Assembly (NCBI RefSeq): GCF_004328645.1
Contig: NZ_CP031395.1
Span: 459,501-523,500, forward strand
DNA from: Hylemonella gracilis
Lineage (GTDB): Bacteria > Pseudomonadota > Gammaproteobacteria > Burkholderiales > Burkholderiaceae_C
DNA: 64,000 nucleotides
Direction of reading: 5' to 3'
Under the pieces are notes generated by a model. It did not search any database, had not been told where the DNA came from, and was given only the letters and a program-made list of their open reading frames with translations. Below are positions 40,179-48,855 of this stretch, piece after piece. The position numbers were made by a program, and so were the translations under genes. Position 1 is the first letter of the stretch; every line of letters starts with the position of its first letter.

Positions 40179-40604
40179 CTAGGCATCAGCCAATTTTGCG
40201 GCCGCTCCTCGCCTTCCTAGTTTTCTAACCTCAGCGATGCGCACAAGCTGACTTGCCCGTGGTTTAGCGGTCCCCTTTTCCCAGTGGTAAATGGTTTGAA
40301 GCGAAACGTTGAGAATTTTTCCCATGTCAGCAGCTGACAGACCTAGCTTCTTGCGCAGGCTCGCGAAGCCCGCCGCACGAAAACGTAACTTCGGACCATC
40401 GTCCGACGTATCACTGATGGCGGAAGGCGTACTCTTGCCTAGGCGGGCAATCTTTTTTTCTTGCGCAGCCAGTTCTCGTTTGAGCTTGGCTATGTCACTA
40501 CGGTAATGGGCTACAGCCTTCTTCAGGCCTTCGACTTCTGAACGGATTTCTTTCCGAGCGAGACGCGTGATTTCTGATTTCAGAAGGCTTGAAATATTTG
40601 CCAT
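40179..40604 (-). CDS. XRE-type HTH regulator with N-terminal coiled coil
   Basis: This 141-residue protein has two parts. Residues 1-55 are a long charged helix (LARKEIRSEVEGLKKAVAHY) likely to form a coiled coil, and residues 80-125 are an XRE HTH (LRKKLGLSAADMGKILNVSL then TIYHWEKGTAKPRASQL). The spacing is that of a Cro/C1-type domain. It lies 167 bases upstream of the beta-propeller gene in the same direction and could regulate it, or act on the island as a whole. Similar coiled-coil/XRE proteins occur in other mobile islands. Confidence 0.85.
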   Translation of the reverse strand: MANISSLLKSEITRLARKEIRSEVEGLKKAVAHYRSDIAKLKRELAAQEKKIARLGKSTPSAISDTSDDGPKLRFRAAGFASLRKKLGLSAADMGKILNVSLQTIYHWEKGTAKPRASQLVRIAEVRKLGRRGAAAKLADA

Positions 40605-40710
40605 TTCGCTGCTGGTAGCTGGAGTTTAGAGAATATACATAAACACGGGCGGATGAAATGGGAACACGTGTCGCAGTATTGGGCGTAGCTGAAGTACAGA
40701 ACGCAAGCAT

Positions 40711-40923
40711 ATGGATAGTTACGGCTCCGATCTTCTTTCAGCGACACTGACATGGAAATTCGGCAGTTTCAAACCAGAATCTGCCTTTGACTACGTTGCA
40801 GATGACCGTTTTGAAGATGGCTGGTTACGGATGGATAGTCTCACCGAACGAGTGACCACAGTTATTAAAACAGGTCATTCGCAAGTCACGATCTGGCTGC
40901 GGTCGGATTCAGTGTTGCGATAG
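40711..40923 (+). CDS. Short open frame of unknown significance (70 aa)
   Basis: An ATG at 40711 opens 70 residues (MDSYGSDLLSATLTWKFGSF) with a plausible composition but no recognised family. It precedes the broken YunG-like frame in the same direction and partly overlaps it. It could be a small separate gene or a remnant of something larger that decayed. The DNA here is AT-rich island sequence. Confidence is low because no RBS or homology supports it. Confidence 0.3.
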   Translation: MDSYGSDLLSATLTWKFGSFKPESAFDYVADDRFEDGWLRMDSLTERVTTVIKTGHSQVTIWLRSDSVLR

Positions 40924-41339
40924 GATGCCAGTCATCAGCAGGCGTAGCCCTTTTATCAAGCAGGGTACACAAGATTTCATTCGTTGAAAACCCGTTCACG
41001 ACACCACTAGATCTGTACCGTGCAATCGCTCGCGTATGGTCTAAGGACACATCTAGTCCCACCGGTGCATGGTCACCTTCCAATCCTGCGCAGAATCATT
41101 GCAGCGTCACGTCGTTGGTCGTGCAGGATTGCTTCGGTGGTGACATTCTCAGTACCAAGACCGCAAACGGAACGCACTTCTACAACGTGATTTATGGCGT
41201 GAATTGGGATCTGACCTCGAGCCAATTCCCCGAACCCATTCCATACGACGACACACTCTCAACACGCGAGGCGGCACTTTCAGACACATCCACCGAAAAG
41301 TACATGCTAATCAAAATGCGGCTTACCAATGCTGTCTAG
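40869..41339 (+). pseudogene. YunG-like protein remnant lacking a start codon
   Basis: The frame is open from a stop at 40866-40868 to 41339 and reads PFTTPLDLYRAIARVWSKD, then NHCSVTSLVVQDCFGGDIL, THFYNVIYGVNWDLTSSQF and PYDDTLSTREAA. This is the full conserved core of the small YunG-type family (about 110-130 residues). No ATG or GTG occurs before it, and the first TTG (41115) lies inside the core. The gene therefore appears to have lost its start or N-terminus. It could alternatively use an unusual start such as CTG or ATA. The family's function is unknown. Confidence 0.65.
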
Positions 41340-41489
41340 CGCTTACGTTTCACTTCCGACGTCGTCTTGGTCGCTGCTCCGAAACGACAAGTTATCGACC
41401 ATCAACCGTCATTCGCGATGAACTATTGTGACGCTATTCGATGGAAGACGTACAGTTCGAAGTAGTGGTCAAAATCAGAAGGGGGGCTC

Positions 41490-43916
41490 ATGCAAGGAAT
41501 TCTAGAGACGCGAGTTCGTGGAGCCGAGCAACTCAAGACCGATGAAAACGTTCGGGCCGCAGTTCTCGGGCTCATGAGAATCACACTGCAGCATGCGTGC
41601 GTCGTGCTGGGCGAGTGGATCGCGAACACCCTCCGGGCTGACCCCTCGAAGCTACAAAAATTTACTGGGGTTGACCTAAAGGACTTCGTCGCACCCGCAG
41701 ACGGTGAACTCATTGGGTTGCTGTCCGAACTGCTAGTGGCGGTCGAGAACTTAGGGTGGAAGTCTGCCGGCCGCCAGTATTGGGAGACAGCTTCCCTGTC
41801 CGATCCGCTCAGGCGCCTCGTCGGGAAGTCGAGGGCGAACGTCGAAACGGTACTGCTGGCATTTGTGCGTGAGCGCAATGATGGCGTCGAAGGACACGGT
41901 CTGCCTGGCGGCTACGATCCAGAGGCGGACGTGGCCGTCATTCGTGGCCTGATCGCAAGGGCTGCGCCATTCCTCCCAATAGTCGCCGATGATAGCGAAA
42001 CACTACTGATCCCTCCCCTAGGCGGGCGCGACGGCACGCCACTCAAGACGTTGAAGCTCTATGGTGGTGACCCAATTTGCTACCGACGCTTGATCGCGAC
42101 CTCCGCCGGCAAGATCAGAGTCGAGGCCCAGATTTCTCGCGCGCTTCTCAAGCGAGAACCTGTCATCTTCGAGGTTCCAAACTTGCTTTTGGAACTGCCG
42201 GCGCGATCGGCGCCCGAGTACTCCATTTGCGAGCCAGGATGGGCACCGGATTGGCGGCCATTTGTACTCATTCCTGACAGGTTGGCTGCCATTCAGGAAT
42301 TCACTGGTCGTACGGTGGAATTGACCTCGCTCGAAGAATGGGCGGACGACATGGACTCACGCCGGTGCATGGTTCACGGTGACGGCGGCATGGGGAAGAC
42401 GACTCTAGTCATCGAATTCTTGCACCGTCTTCTGGAAGGTGAGACTGAGGTCAAGTGGCGCCCAGAGCTGATCACGTTCTACACCGCGAAGAAAACGCGT
42501 TGGGGACTTCAAGGTTTGGAACACATATCGGCGCAGGATGTTGGTGTCGCGGACGTTGCCGTCGAGATCGCGCGTCTTCACTCCACCAAGCCCCTAGATA
42601 GATCCTGGTACGACAAGAGTCCCAAGGAAGTAGTCCAGAAGCTCGCAGGCCTGCAAGCGCAAATGCACTTGAAGAGGGATGACCATCTGATCATCCTCGA
42701 CAACACCGAGACGATGGCCAAGAACGATGATGATATTCGCGCACTTGGCTCACAGATCAACGAATTGAGCAAGCATGTCGGTCGCGTTATCCTGACCTCG
42801 CGACGTCGTGAGCAGATCGAAGCGTTTCCCATTCAGACAGAAAGCTGGTCGCCAGAGGAGGGGTTGGAGTTTTTGAAGAAACGGGGGCGAACGCTCAAGT
42901 GTCAGTCGATCATCCTTGCAGGTCCATCGACCTTGAAGACGTACTCCAAGGCGCTCAACAACAAGCCGATCGCGCTAGAAGTTTTTGCCCAGGCCGCTTC
43001 CGCACCAGGGGAGAGTCTGGAGCGCTCCTTCGAACGCGTCCAGCGGATGCAACGTCAAGACCTCGGGCAGTTCTTGTACGACGATGCATGGACCCGCTTG
43101 GCGCCCGATATGCGGCACGTGATGTTGCTGATGAGCCGTATTGGCGATGTGATCGACCAATACATCATTCAGCTCTGCTGTCGTGTGGCCAACGTGAATG
43201 TGGCGGCTGCGAGCGAGGCCATCGAGGAGAGCAAAGGCATCGGAACGGTGACGAAGATTCAGGGGATCCTGCAAGTTGCTTTCAACCCTGAGTTCTCGAA
43301 CTACTGCGCCGAGCGCACAGAGGTATTAGATGGAAAAATCGTTCCGTCGCCGGAGAACGTAAGCTGGATTCAAAAGCGTTACCGAGAATTCGTCACTGAT
43401 GCTTCGGCCCAGGTGCGGGACCGAAACACGCGTGCATTTGTGGTCCCGTCCGCGCGCGCAGCCTGGAAGAGTTTTCAAGACGGCAACATCGATCAGGCCT
43501 TTGTGCACTACGAAGCGGCCTGCTCTGAGGATCCGGACAATGGCTACCTCTACGACAGGTTCGCATACGCGCTGTTCAGCCAGCGTCGATACGACGCTGC
43601 GCTCGAGAAGGCAATGAGAGCAACCGTGCTGCTTCCAGACGAGCCTGAGCCCTGGTTCACTCGAGGTTTGGTTGAAGCGCGCCTGGGGCGTGCTGACGAC
43701 GCGGTCAAGGATTTGAATCGCGCGGAGTCACTCGGAAAGCCAAAGCACCTCTGTGAACTGCAGCGAGCATACGCGCACGTCCACTCTGATCCCAAGGATT
43801 TTGAAAGTGCGTCGCAGTGCGTCGAACGCGCTCTCAGACTCGCTCCGAAAGACAGGTTCCTCGGCAGGTTTGTCGCAGAGGCAACGGCGTTCAAGAACCG
43901 CTGGCTGCGCGATTGA
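41490..43916 (+). CDS. HEPN-NB-ARC-TPR (STAND) protein, candidate anti-phage sensor
   Basis: This 808-residue protein has three parts. Residues 1-150 are helical, with FVRERNDGVEGHGL (R129-x6-H136), a HEPN-type nuclease motif. Residues about 255-500 form a STAND/NB-ARC NTPase with P-loop MVHGDGGMGKTTLVIEF (297-305) and Walker B HLIILDNTET (399-407), then a GxP-like NNKPIALEV. From about residue 665 TPR units follow (GNIDQAFVHYEAACSEDPD, RRYDAALEKAMRATVLLPD). STAND proteins of the Avs type bind a phage protein through such repeats and then switch on an N-terminal effector. The ATG at 41490 has a strong RBS. It is a single gene. Confidence 0.8.
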   Translation: MQGILETRVRGAEQLKTDENVRAAVLGLMRITLQHACVVLGEWIANTLRADPSKLQKFTGVDLKDFVAPADGELIGLLSELLVAVENLGWKSAGRQYWETASLSDPLRRLVGKSRANVETVLLAFVRERNDGVEGHGLPGGYDPEADVAVIRGLIARAAPFLPIVADDSETLLIPPLGGRDGTPLKTLKLYGGDPICYRRLIATSAGKIRVEAQISRALLKREPVIFEVPNLLLELPARSAPEYSICEPGWAPDWRPFVLIPDRLAAIQEFTGRTVELTSLEEWADDMDSRRCMVHGDGGMGKTTLVIEFLHRLLEGETEVKWRPELITFYTAKKTRWGLQGLEHISAQDVGVADVAVEIARLHSTKPLDRSWYDKSPKEVVQKLAGLQAQMHLKRDDHLIILDNTETMAKNDDDIRALGSQINELSKHVGRVILTSRRREQIEAFPIQTESWSPEEGLEFLKKRGRTLKCQSIILAGPSTLKTYSKALNNKPIALEVFAQAASAPGESLERSFERVQRMQRQDLGQFLYDDAWTRLAPDMRHVMLLMSRIGDVIDQYIIQLCCRVANVNVAAASEAIEESKGIGTVTKIQGILQVAFNPEFSNYCAERTEVLDGKIVPSPENVSWIQKRYREFVTDASAQVRDRNTRAFVVPSARAAWKSFQDGNIDQAFVHYEAACSEDPDNGYLYDRFAYALFSQRRYDAALEKAMRATVLLPDEPEPWFTRGLVEARLGRADDAVKDLNRAESLGKPKHLCELQRAYAHVHSDPKDFESASQCVERALRLAPKDRFLGRFVAEATAFKNRWLRD

Positions 43917-44542
43917 GAGCCCGAGCCACACCCCGTTTTCGCCTAGACTACCTGCTCGGGCAGTTTCATGGCTATGAACTCTACGCTGCCGGACTTAGTT
44001 GTAATCAAGCTCTCAGCCCCTTGCAGACTGATTGCAGCCAGCAATGCATGAGATTGGCGTTGGCAGCGTGGCCCGCTCCGAGACTAAGTCGGTGACGTCG
44101 ACCGCCACGATGAGTTGATGCGCCGCATCCACAATTGCCTGCCCGGCAACCATGTGAATAACCGATATCGGGAATCTTAGTCAGGAATTCTCGACGCTCT
44201 TGCGGTTTTCAGGCGTGTCCTGTACTGTGGAGTCAGCCACTGGAACGCCACATGTTCAACCTCGCACACCAGCCACTCCTGCAGCCGCACGTCGGCCGAG
44301 TGCCTGCGCACGAGTTGACGTCCTCCATCAAGCGCTCCGTCTTGGCCATGTCCATGCGCTTCTCCTACGACGCACGAGTTTGCCGCGCGGCCAGCAGCAA
44401 GCGGTTCACACACCCTGTGCGAACCCGAACCTGCAAAGCCGCCACACCAGCGAATTCCGTCCAGGAGTTCAGGCAAACGCGAGACACCGCTGACGACGCG
44501 TAGACGCCCGGGCTCCTGACTCACCAGTCAAAGGAGCCCATC
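43917..44542. other. 626-base interval without a supported gene
   Basis: No frame here shows convincing coding features. The minus-strand stretch at about 44210-44350 contains a readable piece (RRHSADVRLQEWLVCEVEH) that changes frame relative to an upstream MDMAKTERLMEDVN. This may be a decayed small gene or chance. A good RBS for the next gene (AAGGAG) sits at 44531-44536. Confidence 0.5.
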
Positions 44543-45088
44543 GTGAACTCACAACAATCCGTTTCCCTCAAAGAACTTCAGGCGCTTTATCCCTACCAGT
44601 TCATCAACCCAGCTGATGTGGACGTTGCCAAGGGCTGGATGCCCATCTTTGCCAAGCTCTGCGCCGACGTGGACCAGACGCTGGGACAGGACAAACTGGG
44701 CTTTCACTGGAGTCAGATCAAGGAGAAGTTCGGATCGGCGCGGTTCTACTACCGCTTCGGGCGCCGCAAATCCGGTACTCGACTGGATATCTGGACGCCC
44801 CAGGGTGTCTTGAGCCAGGAGATCTCGCCCAAACGCAAGGTCAAAACTGAAAAGGATCGCAGCTTCCAGGACATCAGCAGTGCCATCTTGCAGCTGATCG
44901 ATGCTGCCCAAGTCGCGACCAAGAACGTTTGCCTGGCCTGCGGCGCGCCGGGTAGTCCGGACGTCGATATTGGATACCTCTTGGTGCTATGCCCAGAGCA
45001 CCAGGCGCGGCGCCGCAAATTGGACAGCCAGGACGGGCTGATTGACTGGGAAACGCTTGAAGACCAGGACAACCAAGGGAGCACGTGA
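44543..45088 (+). CDS. Small Cys/His protein of unknown function in the island
   Basis: This 181-residue protein starts at a GTG (44543) with AAGGAG upstream. It contains KGWMPIFAKLCADVDQTLGQ and FHWSQIKEKFGSARFYYRF, a conserved-looking central block. C-terminal CLACGAPGSPDVDIG and LVLCPEHQARRR give a CxxC...CxxH zinc-knuckle pattern. The next gene (metallophosphoesterase) starts two bases after its stop, so they form a pair. I do not recognise the family. The pair may be a small defence or toxin-like module. Confidence 0.7.
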   Translation: MNSQQSVSLKELQALYPYQFINPADVDVAKGWMPIFAKLCADVDQTLGQDKLGFHWSQIKEKFGSARFYYRFGRRKSGTRLDIWTPQGVLSQEISPKRKVKTEKDRSFQDISSAILQLIDAAQVATKNVCLACGAPGSPDVDIGYLLVLCPEHQARRRKLDSQDGLIDWETLEDQDNQGST

Positions 45089-45090
45089 CC

Positions 45091-45903
45091 ATGACCAAGC
45101 TCCTGATCTTGAGTGATCTGCACAACGACATTCAGCCCATGCGTGCGGAGGTGGATGGCCGCCGGATTGATGCCGACGCCGACGTCGTGGTTCTCGCCGG
45201 CGACATCCATGAAGGCGTGCAAGCACCGATCTGGGCGCGCCAGGCTTTCCCGGACAAGGAGATCATCCTCGTGGCCGGTAACCACGAGTTCTACGGTCGC
45301 TACTGGAACAAGAACCTGCGCAAGCTACGGCTGAAGTCAGCCGAGCTGGGAATTCATTTCCTGGAGGATGACGCCGTGGAATTGTTCGGGATTCGGTTCT
45401 TGGGCTGTACCTTGTGGACCGATTTCGCTCTGTACGGCTCAGACCAGTCGCGGGACTACATGGCTAAAGCACAAGACCGCATGAACGACTACCAACGGAT
45501 CAAGCTGGACCGTTTACCGGGTGAAAACCGGGAGTGGAAAGAACTGCGTCGCACCCAGCTGATTCCGCTGCTCGCGCGGCGTCGCCACGAGGCGAGTGTG
45601 CAATGGCTGGATCGAGAGCTCACAGCAGGTAGTCCGGAGAAGACGGTGGTCGTGACTCACCACGCGCCCCATGAGCAATCGGTACCCGCAGAGTACAAGG
45701 GACACCCGCTAAGCCCTGCCTACGCGTCAGACTTGTCGCACCTGCTCGGGCGCTCCATGCTCTGGATTCACGGGCACATCCACTTCAACGCGGATTACAT
45801 GGTCGGTTCGACCCGGGTGATCTGCAATCCCCGTGGATATTCCTATGCCAAGCGGGAAGACATGAACAAGGAGTTTCGACCGGATTTGATTGTCGCGGTG
45901 TGA
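45091..45903 (+). CDS. Calcineurin-like metallophosphoesterase
   Basis: The ATG at 45091 gives 270 residues and fits the AAGGGA RBS better than the GTG at 45085. The metallophosphoesterase motifs are complete: LSDLHNDI, VVVLAGDIHEG, VAGNHEFYG, VVVTHHAPHE and WIHGHIHFNADY. These bind two metals for phosphodiester or phosphomonoester hydrolysis. The substrate is unknown. It directly follows the Cys/His protein gene and lies back-to-back with the seven-gene operon that ends at 45912. Confidence 0.88.
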   Translation: MTKLLILSDLHNDIQPMRAEVDGRRIDADADVVVLAGDIHEGVQAPIWARQAFPDKEIILVAGNHEFYGRYWNKNLRKLRLKSAELGIHFLEDDAVELFGIRFLGCTLWTDFALYGSDQSRDYMAKAQDRMNDYQRIKLDRLPGENREWKELRRTQLIPLLARRRHEASVQWLDRELTAGSPEKTVVVTHHAPHEQSVPAEYKGHPLSPAYASDLSHLLGRSMLWIHGHIHFNADYMVGSTRVICNPRGYSYAKREDMNKEFRPDLIVAV

Positions 45904-45911
45904 GATGGGTG

Positions 45912-46418
45912 TCAACGTATAGAGAGCCAATTCAATATCTGTTGGACACAGGCATTTATTTCATTTGAAGTCGTGTCTATCTTCAACCCGGATTGGAGCG
46001 GTACTGAACGTCCGAACATCTTCACAGTAAAGTCCTGCTCCGCTGCGTCCATGCCAGCAAGCCCGCTCCGGCTAATACCGCCTTTAGATCGCACTGCCCA
46101 GCGCTCTATGCGCACGGCCTCGCTGCAATCAAGCTCAACAAGGCGAACGCCAGCCTGTATTTGACTCAAGACCCAGTGCAAATATCGCCCTTCGATAATT
46201 ATCTTTCCAGAATGAGTATTGGCCACCCCCACTGTCTCGGCATCAATCTTGAGATGCTCTTCATACGGCAAATCACCTAAAGAAACTGATAGTTGACGCG
46301 CGCGTTCTTTGACGATCTCGCCACAGTGCCGAATTTGACAGTTTCCCAAATGCGGCGCCAACGCTTTTGCGATCGTAGTCTTTCCGCTCGAACTTCGACC
46401 GTATAGAGCGATGATCAT
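45912..46418 (-). CDS. Small P-loop nucleotide kinase (cytidylate kinase-like)
   Basis: This 168-residue protein starts MIIALYGRSSSGKTTIAKAL, a Walker A (GRSSSGKT) at the extreme N-terminus. It has a strand-plus-hydrophobic pattern (KIIIEGRYLHWVLSQIQ) and a basic lid segment (RIERWAVRSKGGISRSGLA). Size and layout resemble CMP/dNMP kinases and related kinases of DNA-hypermodification pathways. Its start overlaps the stop of the upstream methyltransferase gene (ATGA). It is the last gene of the seven-gene operon. Its acceptor is unknown: a free nucleotide, a modified base in DNA or another small molecule. Confidence 0.75.
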   Translation of the reverse strand: MIIALYGRSSSGKTTIAKALAPHLGNCQIRHCGEIVKERARQLSVSLGDLPYEEHLKIDAETVGVANTHSGKIIIEGRYLHWVLSQIQAGVRLVELDCSEAVRIERWAVRSKGGISRSGLAGMDAAEQDFTVKMFGRSVPLQSGLKIDTTSNEINACVQQILNWLSIR

Positions 46419-47575
46419 CGTTTTACGAATATGGAAATGAACTCCACTGGCTCAGTGGCTTGTCGATCAGAAAGACGCCTCCTAGTAGGCGTTCTCCCAA
46501 CGGGCCCCCAAATTTGGGGCGCCATAGCTTCAAACAACTCGAAGGCTTGCTTTGCCGCACCAGGATACTTTCGTGACTCCCCAAGGACAACGGCACATGC
46601 TCTGCCTGGTTTCAGCACCCTAATCATTTCTTTCCAGCAGACATCCATATCCAGTAGATATTCACTGAGGAGATTACGCCTCTTGCGCTTGTAGCGTGCT
46701 CCAATTTCATCGTTTTTGTCTTCAGACAAGTCCCAGTTCATCCACATATAGAGCAGCCTATGCGCGAGGGCGTAATCGATCATTCCTGCATAGGGCGGCG
46801 ACGTAACAATTAGATCTACGCTGTTCGATGGAACATCTAATTTCCGGGCATCGCCATGGATAATTTTTCCGCTCACTTCCGTGCACGGATTACTTGCCTG
46901 GATCATTGAGGTGGCAAGAATTCGCTCCAAAAAAATCGAAGCGGCATTGTGATCAGCTGGTTGCGCTGGCTTAACATTGTCTGCGATCCAACCCCAGTGA
47001 TGCCTACGTGGTTTACCTCCCGAGGTCGGGGCACTTATCGTAGATGCGCACGCGAACAAAACATCGCTGAAGATTAGTGTTAACAAATGGCGTTGGTCAC
47101 TGTCTACGCGTTCAATCAACTTCCACAGGTAACGCAACTGAGCCAGAGTACCGTCAGAGTACCAAGCGGCCAACTCGGGACTCGAGCCCTCTCCTTGAGC
47201 TCCAACCTCACTCGATTGACAGAGATGTGGCCATGCGAGTTCACCTGCGATTGCGTCACGTAAATCTATACGCAATGGATTCTTGAGCGCCCGCATCTTT
47301 GCTTCAGCAATAAAGACGCAAGCACGGGTCTGGTCATTGCCGAGTGCGCACCGATTGAGGGTGAGCGCCTCAATGACCGTTGTGCCACTTCCTACAAACG
47401 GATCGAAAACTAGCTCACCGGGCGAAGACAGAATTTGGATTAAATGTGCAGGAATTTGCGGAATAAAGTTACCCGCAAAACGGTGCACGGTATGAATAGA
47501 GCTTTCACGGGTGCCTGTGCTGGGAAATGACCAATTCACGCGATCCAGTTCAGCGACAGCAGTCTTTAAATTCAA
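46415..47575 (-). CDS. SPPY-type DNA methyltransferase (first of a pair)
   Basis: The frame begins at a TTG (47575) that overlaps the HD gene's stop (TTGA), giving 386 residues. The SAM-binding motif I is DPFVGSGTT at residues 58-66. The catalytic motif IV is VTSPPYAGMIDYA at 259-262, preceded by a long insertion. SPPY is typical of N4-cytosine methyltransferases. Motif I precedes motif IV, with about 190 residues between them. The second methyltransferase of this operon has the same order and spacing. The target site and whether it protects or activates are unknown. Confidence 0.85.
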   Translation of the reverse strand: MNLKTAVAELDRVNWSFPSTGTRESSIHTVHRFAGNFIPQIPAHLIQILSSPGELVFDPFVGSGTTVIEALTLNRCALGNDQTRACVFIAEAKMRALKNPLRIDLRDAIAGELAWPHLCQSSEVGAQGEGSSPELAAWYSDGTLAQLRYLWKLIERVDSDQRHLLTLIFSDVLFACASTISAPTSGGKPRRHHWGWIADNVKPAQPADHNAASIFLERILATSMIQASNPCTEVSGKIIHGDARKLDVPSNSVDLIVTSPPYAGMIDYALAHRLLYMWMNWDLSEDKNDEIGARYKRKRRNLLSEYLLDMDVCWKEMIRVLKPGRACAVVLGESRKYPGAAKQAFELFEAMAPQIWGPVGRTPTRRRLSDRQATEPVEFISIFVKR

Positions 47576-48855
47576 ATCAGTGTTCCTTGACCAACATCCT
47601 CGGCACTAGCATCCGTTGACTCTGAAAGCACCTGAGACTGAAAGAATTCTGAAGCAAAGTCGCGAATTGCAATAAGCTGAGATCCGGCAAAAGCTTTCTG
47701 AGTAGGAGAGCCGATGCCCAGCAGCCATTTCTTCGACGTGGCTCCGAAAATTTCTGTTGAGCCATCTTCAAACTCAACACTAAGTTTGCGCTCACGCTTA
47801 TCCTTAATGCGATATGCAAACACGGGGCGCTTGATTTCTTTGGCCAATCTCTCGGAGAACGCCATCACTTGGGAATAATTTGGAACAGATCCCGCAAGCC
47901 ACAGTAAAGGAGCCATTTGCCAGAGCTCTCCAGCCGCCCATCGATCTACTGTGTCTCTCGTTTCTTTGACTTTGGAATGCATAAGCCGCGATATCAAGTC
48001 GACGTCTGTCATGTTCCAGTCTTGATCAGTGAATTCTTCAGCTTGCATTGCATGCACGGTTGCATGCAACAGCATCACCTTTGTTGTGAAATCAGGCTGC
48101 GCCAACATCAAGTGGGTATATACATTGCGTCTAAGCTTTATCCAATTTACAAGAGCATTTCGTGCGTCAAGAGCAAAGATTGGATTGCCTGAATTGTTTG
48201 CCCCCATGAGGCATCGCGATAGGCGGACGGGTGCTCCTTTGTCAATTTCTATTCCCATGTGAAACGCAATCCGGTGGAGATTGTCAATATTGTCAAGATC
48301 AATCTCTCCTGCCACGGCCGGCCCCAGGGGCCCTCTGCCTGCGATGGTCTCAGTAATGACTTTCAGATACTTGTCGGCCTGGCTACCAAATATTTGAGTA
48401 CACCAATCTTGAATGCCCGTCTCCCGACCGCGAAGGACTTGCTTATTGACGCCACCGACATCTGATGGATTGCTGGCTATAAGTTCGTAAAGCTTGCCTT
48501 CGTGATTAAACGTGGAATCAACATAGGCGAATGCCTCTTCGACAAGATGACCGAATGCAGTAATTGCCCAATCGTGCATAAGTGCGGCGGCTTGAAGAGC
48601 AATGCGCTCGCCTGGATCTAGTGCGTTCGAGAAGCCGACGATAGTTGAAAGATAAGCTGTGCCAAGCACGTGCTCAAATCTATTGAGTCCTGCAATCCCT
48701 GGAAGCGCCATCGAATCGATGTTGGAGAGTCGAATGTGGCGCATGCGCTGAACTACTGGCGCACGCATAAGATCAGATAGCTCTGGACTAAAACTTATTG
48801 GCCCATAGAGGGCATCCAATACTTGGACTTGTCCGAAGCCCTTTTGCCAGCTCAT
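47572..48855 (-). CDS. SAMHD1/dNTPase-like HD-domain hydrolase
   Basis: This 427-residue protein begins with the entry typical of dGTPase/SAMHD1 proteins: LYGPISFSPELSDLMRAP and VVQRMRHIRLSN. The HD metal ligands follow in NRFEHVLGTAYL (H62), AALMHDWAITAFGHLVEEAF (H94, D95, H103) and EIDLDNIDNLHRIAF (D186-D191). Such enzymes hydrolyse dNTPs or related nucleotides; some starve phages of DNA precursors. The C-terminal 150 residues are unassigned. ATGA overlaps link it to its neighbours. Confidence 0.85.
   Translation of the reverse strand: MSWQKGFGQVQVLDALYGPISFSPELSDLMRAPVVQRMRHIRLSNIDSMALPGIAGLNRFEHVLGTAYLSTIVGFSNALDPGERIALQAAALMHDWAITAFGHLVEEAFAYVDSTFNHEGKLYELIASNPSDVGGVNKQVLRGRETGIQDWCTQIFGSQADKYLKVITETIAGRGPLGPAVAGEIDLDNIDNLHRIAFHMGIEIDKGAPVRLSRCLMGANNSGNPIFALDARNALVNWIKLRRNVYTHLMLAQPDFTTKVMLLHATVHAMQAEEFTDQDWNMTDVDLISRLMHSKVKETRDTVDRWAAGELWQMAPLLWLAGSVPNYSQVMAFSERLAKEIKRPVFAYRIKDKRERKLSVEFEDGSTEIFGATSKKWLLGIGSPTQKAFAGSQLIAIRDFASEFFQSQVLSESTDASAEDVGQGTLI

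Noticed and set aside
43917..44542. Possible small gene on either strand
   Set aside because: The frames change part-way, lack an RBS and have no family; at most it is a decayed remnant.
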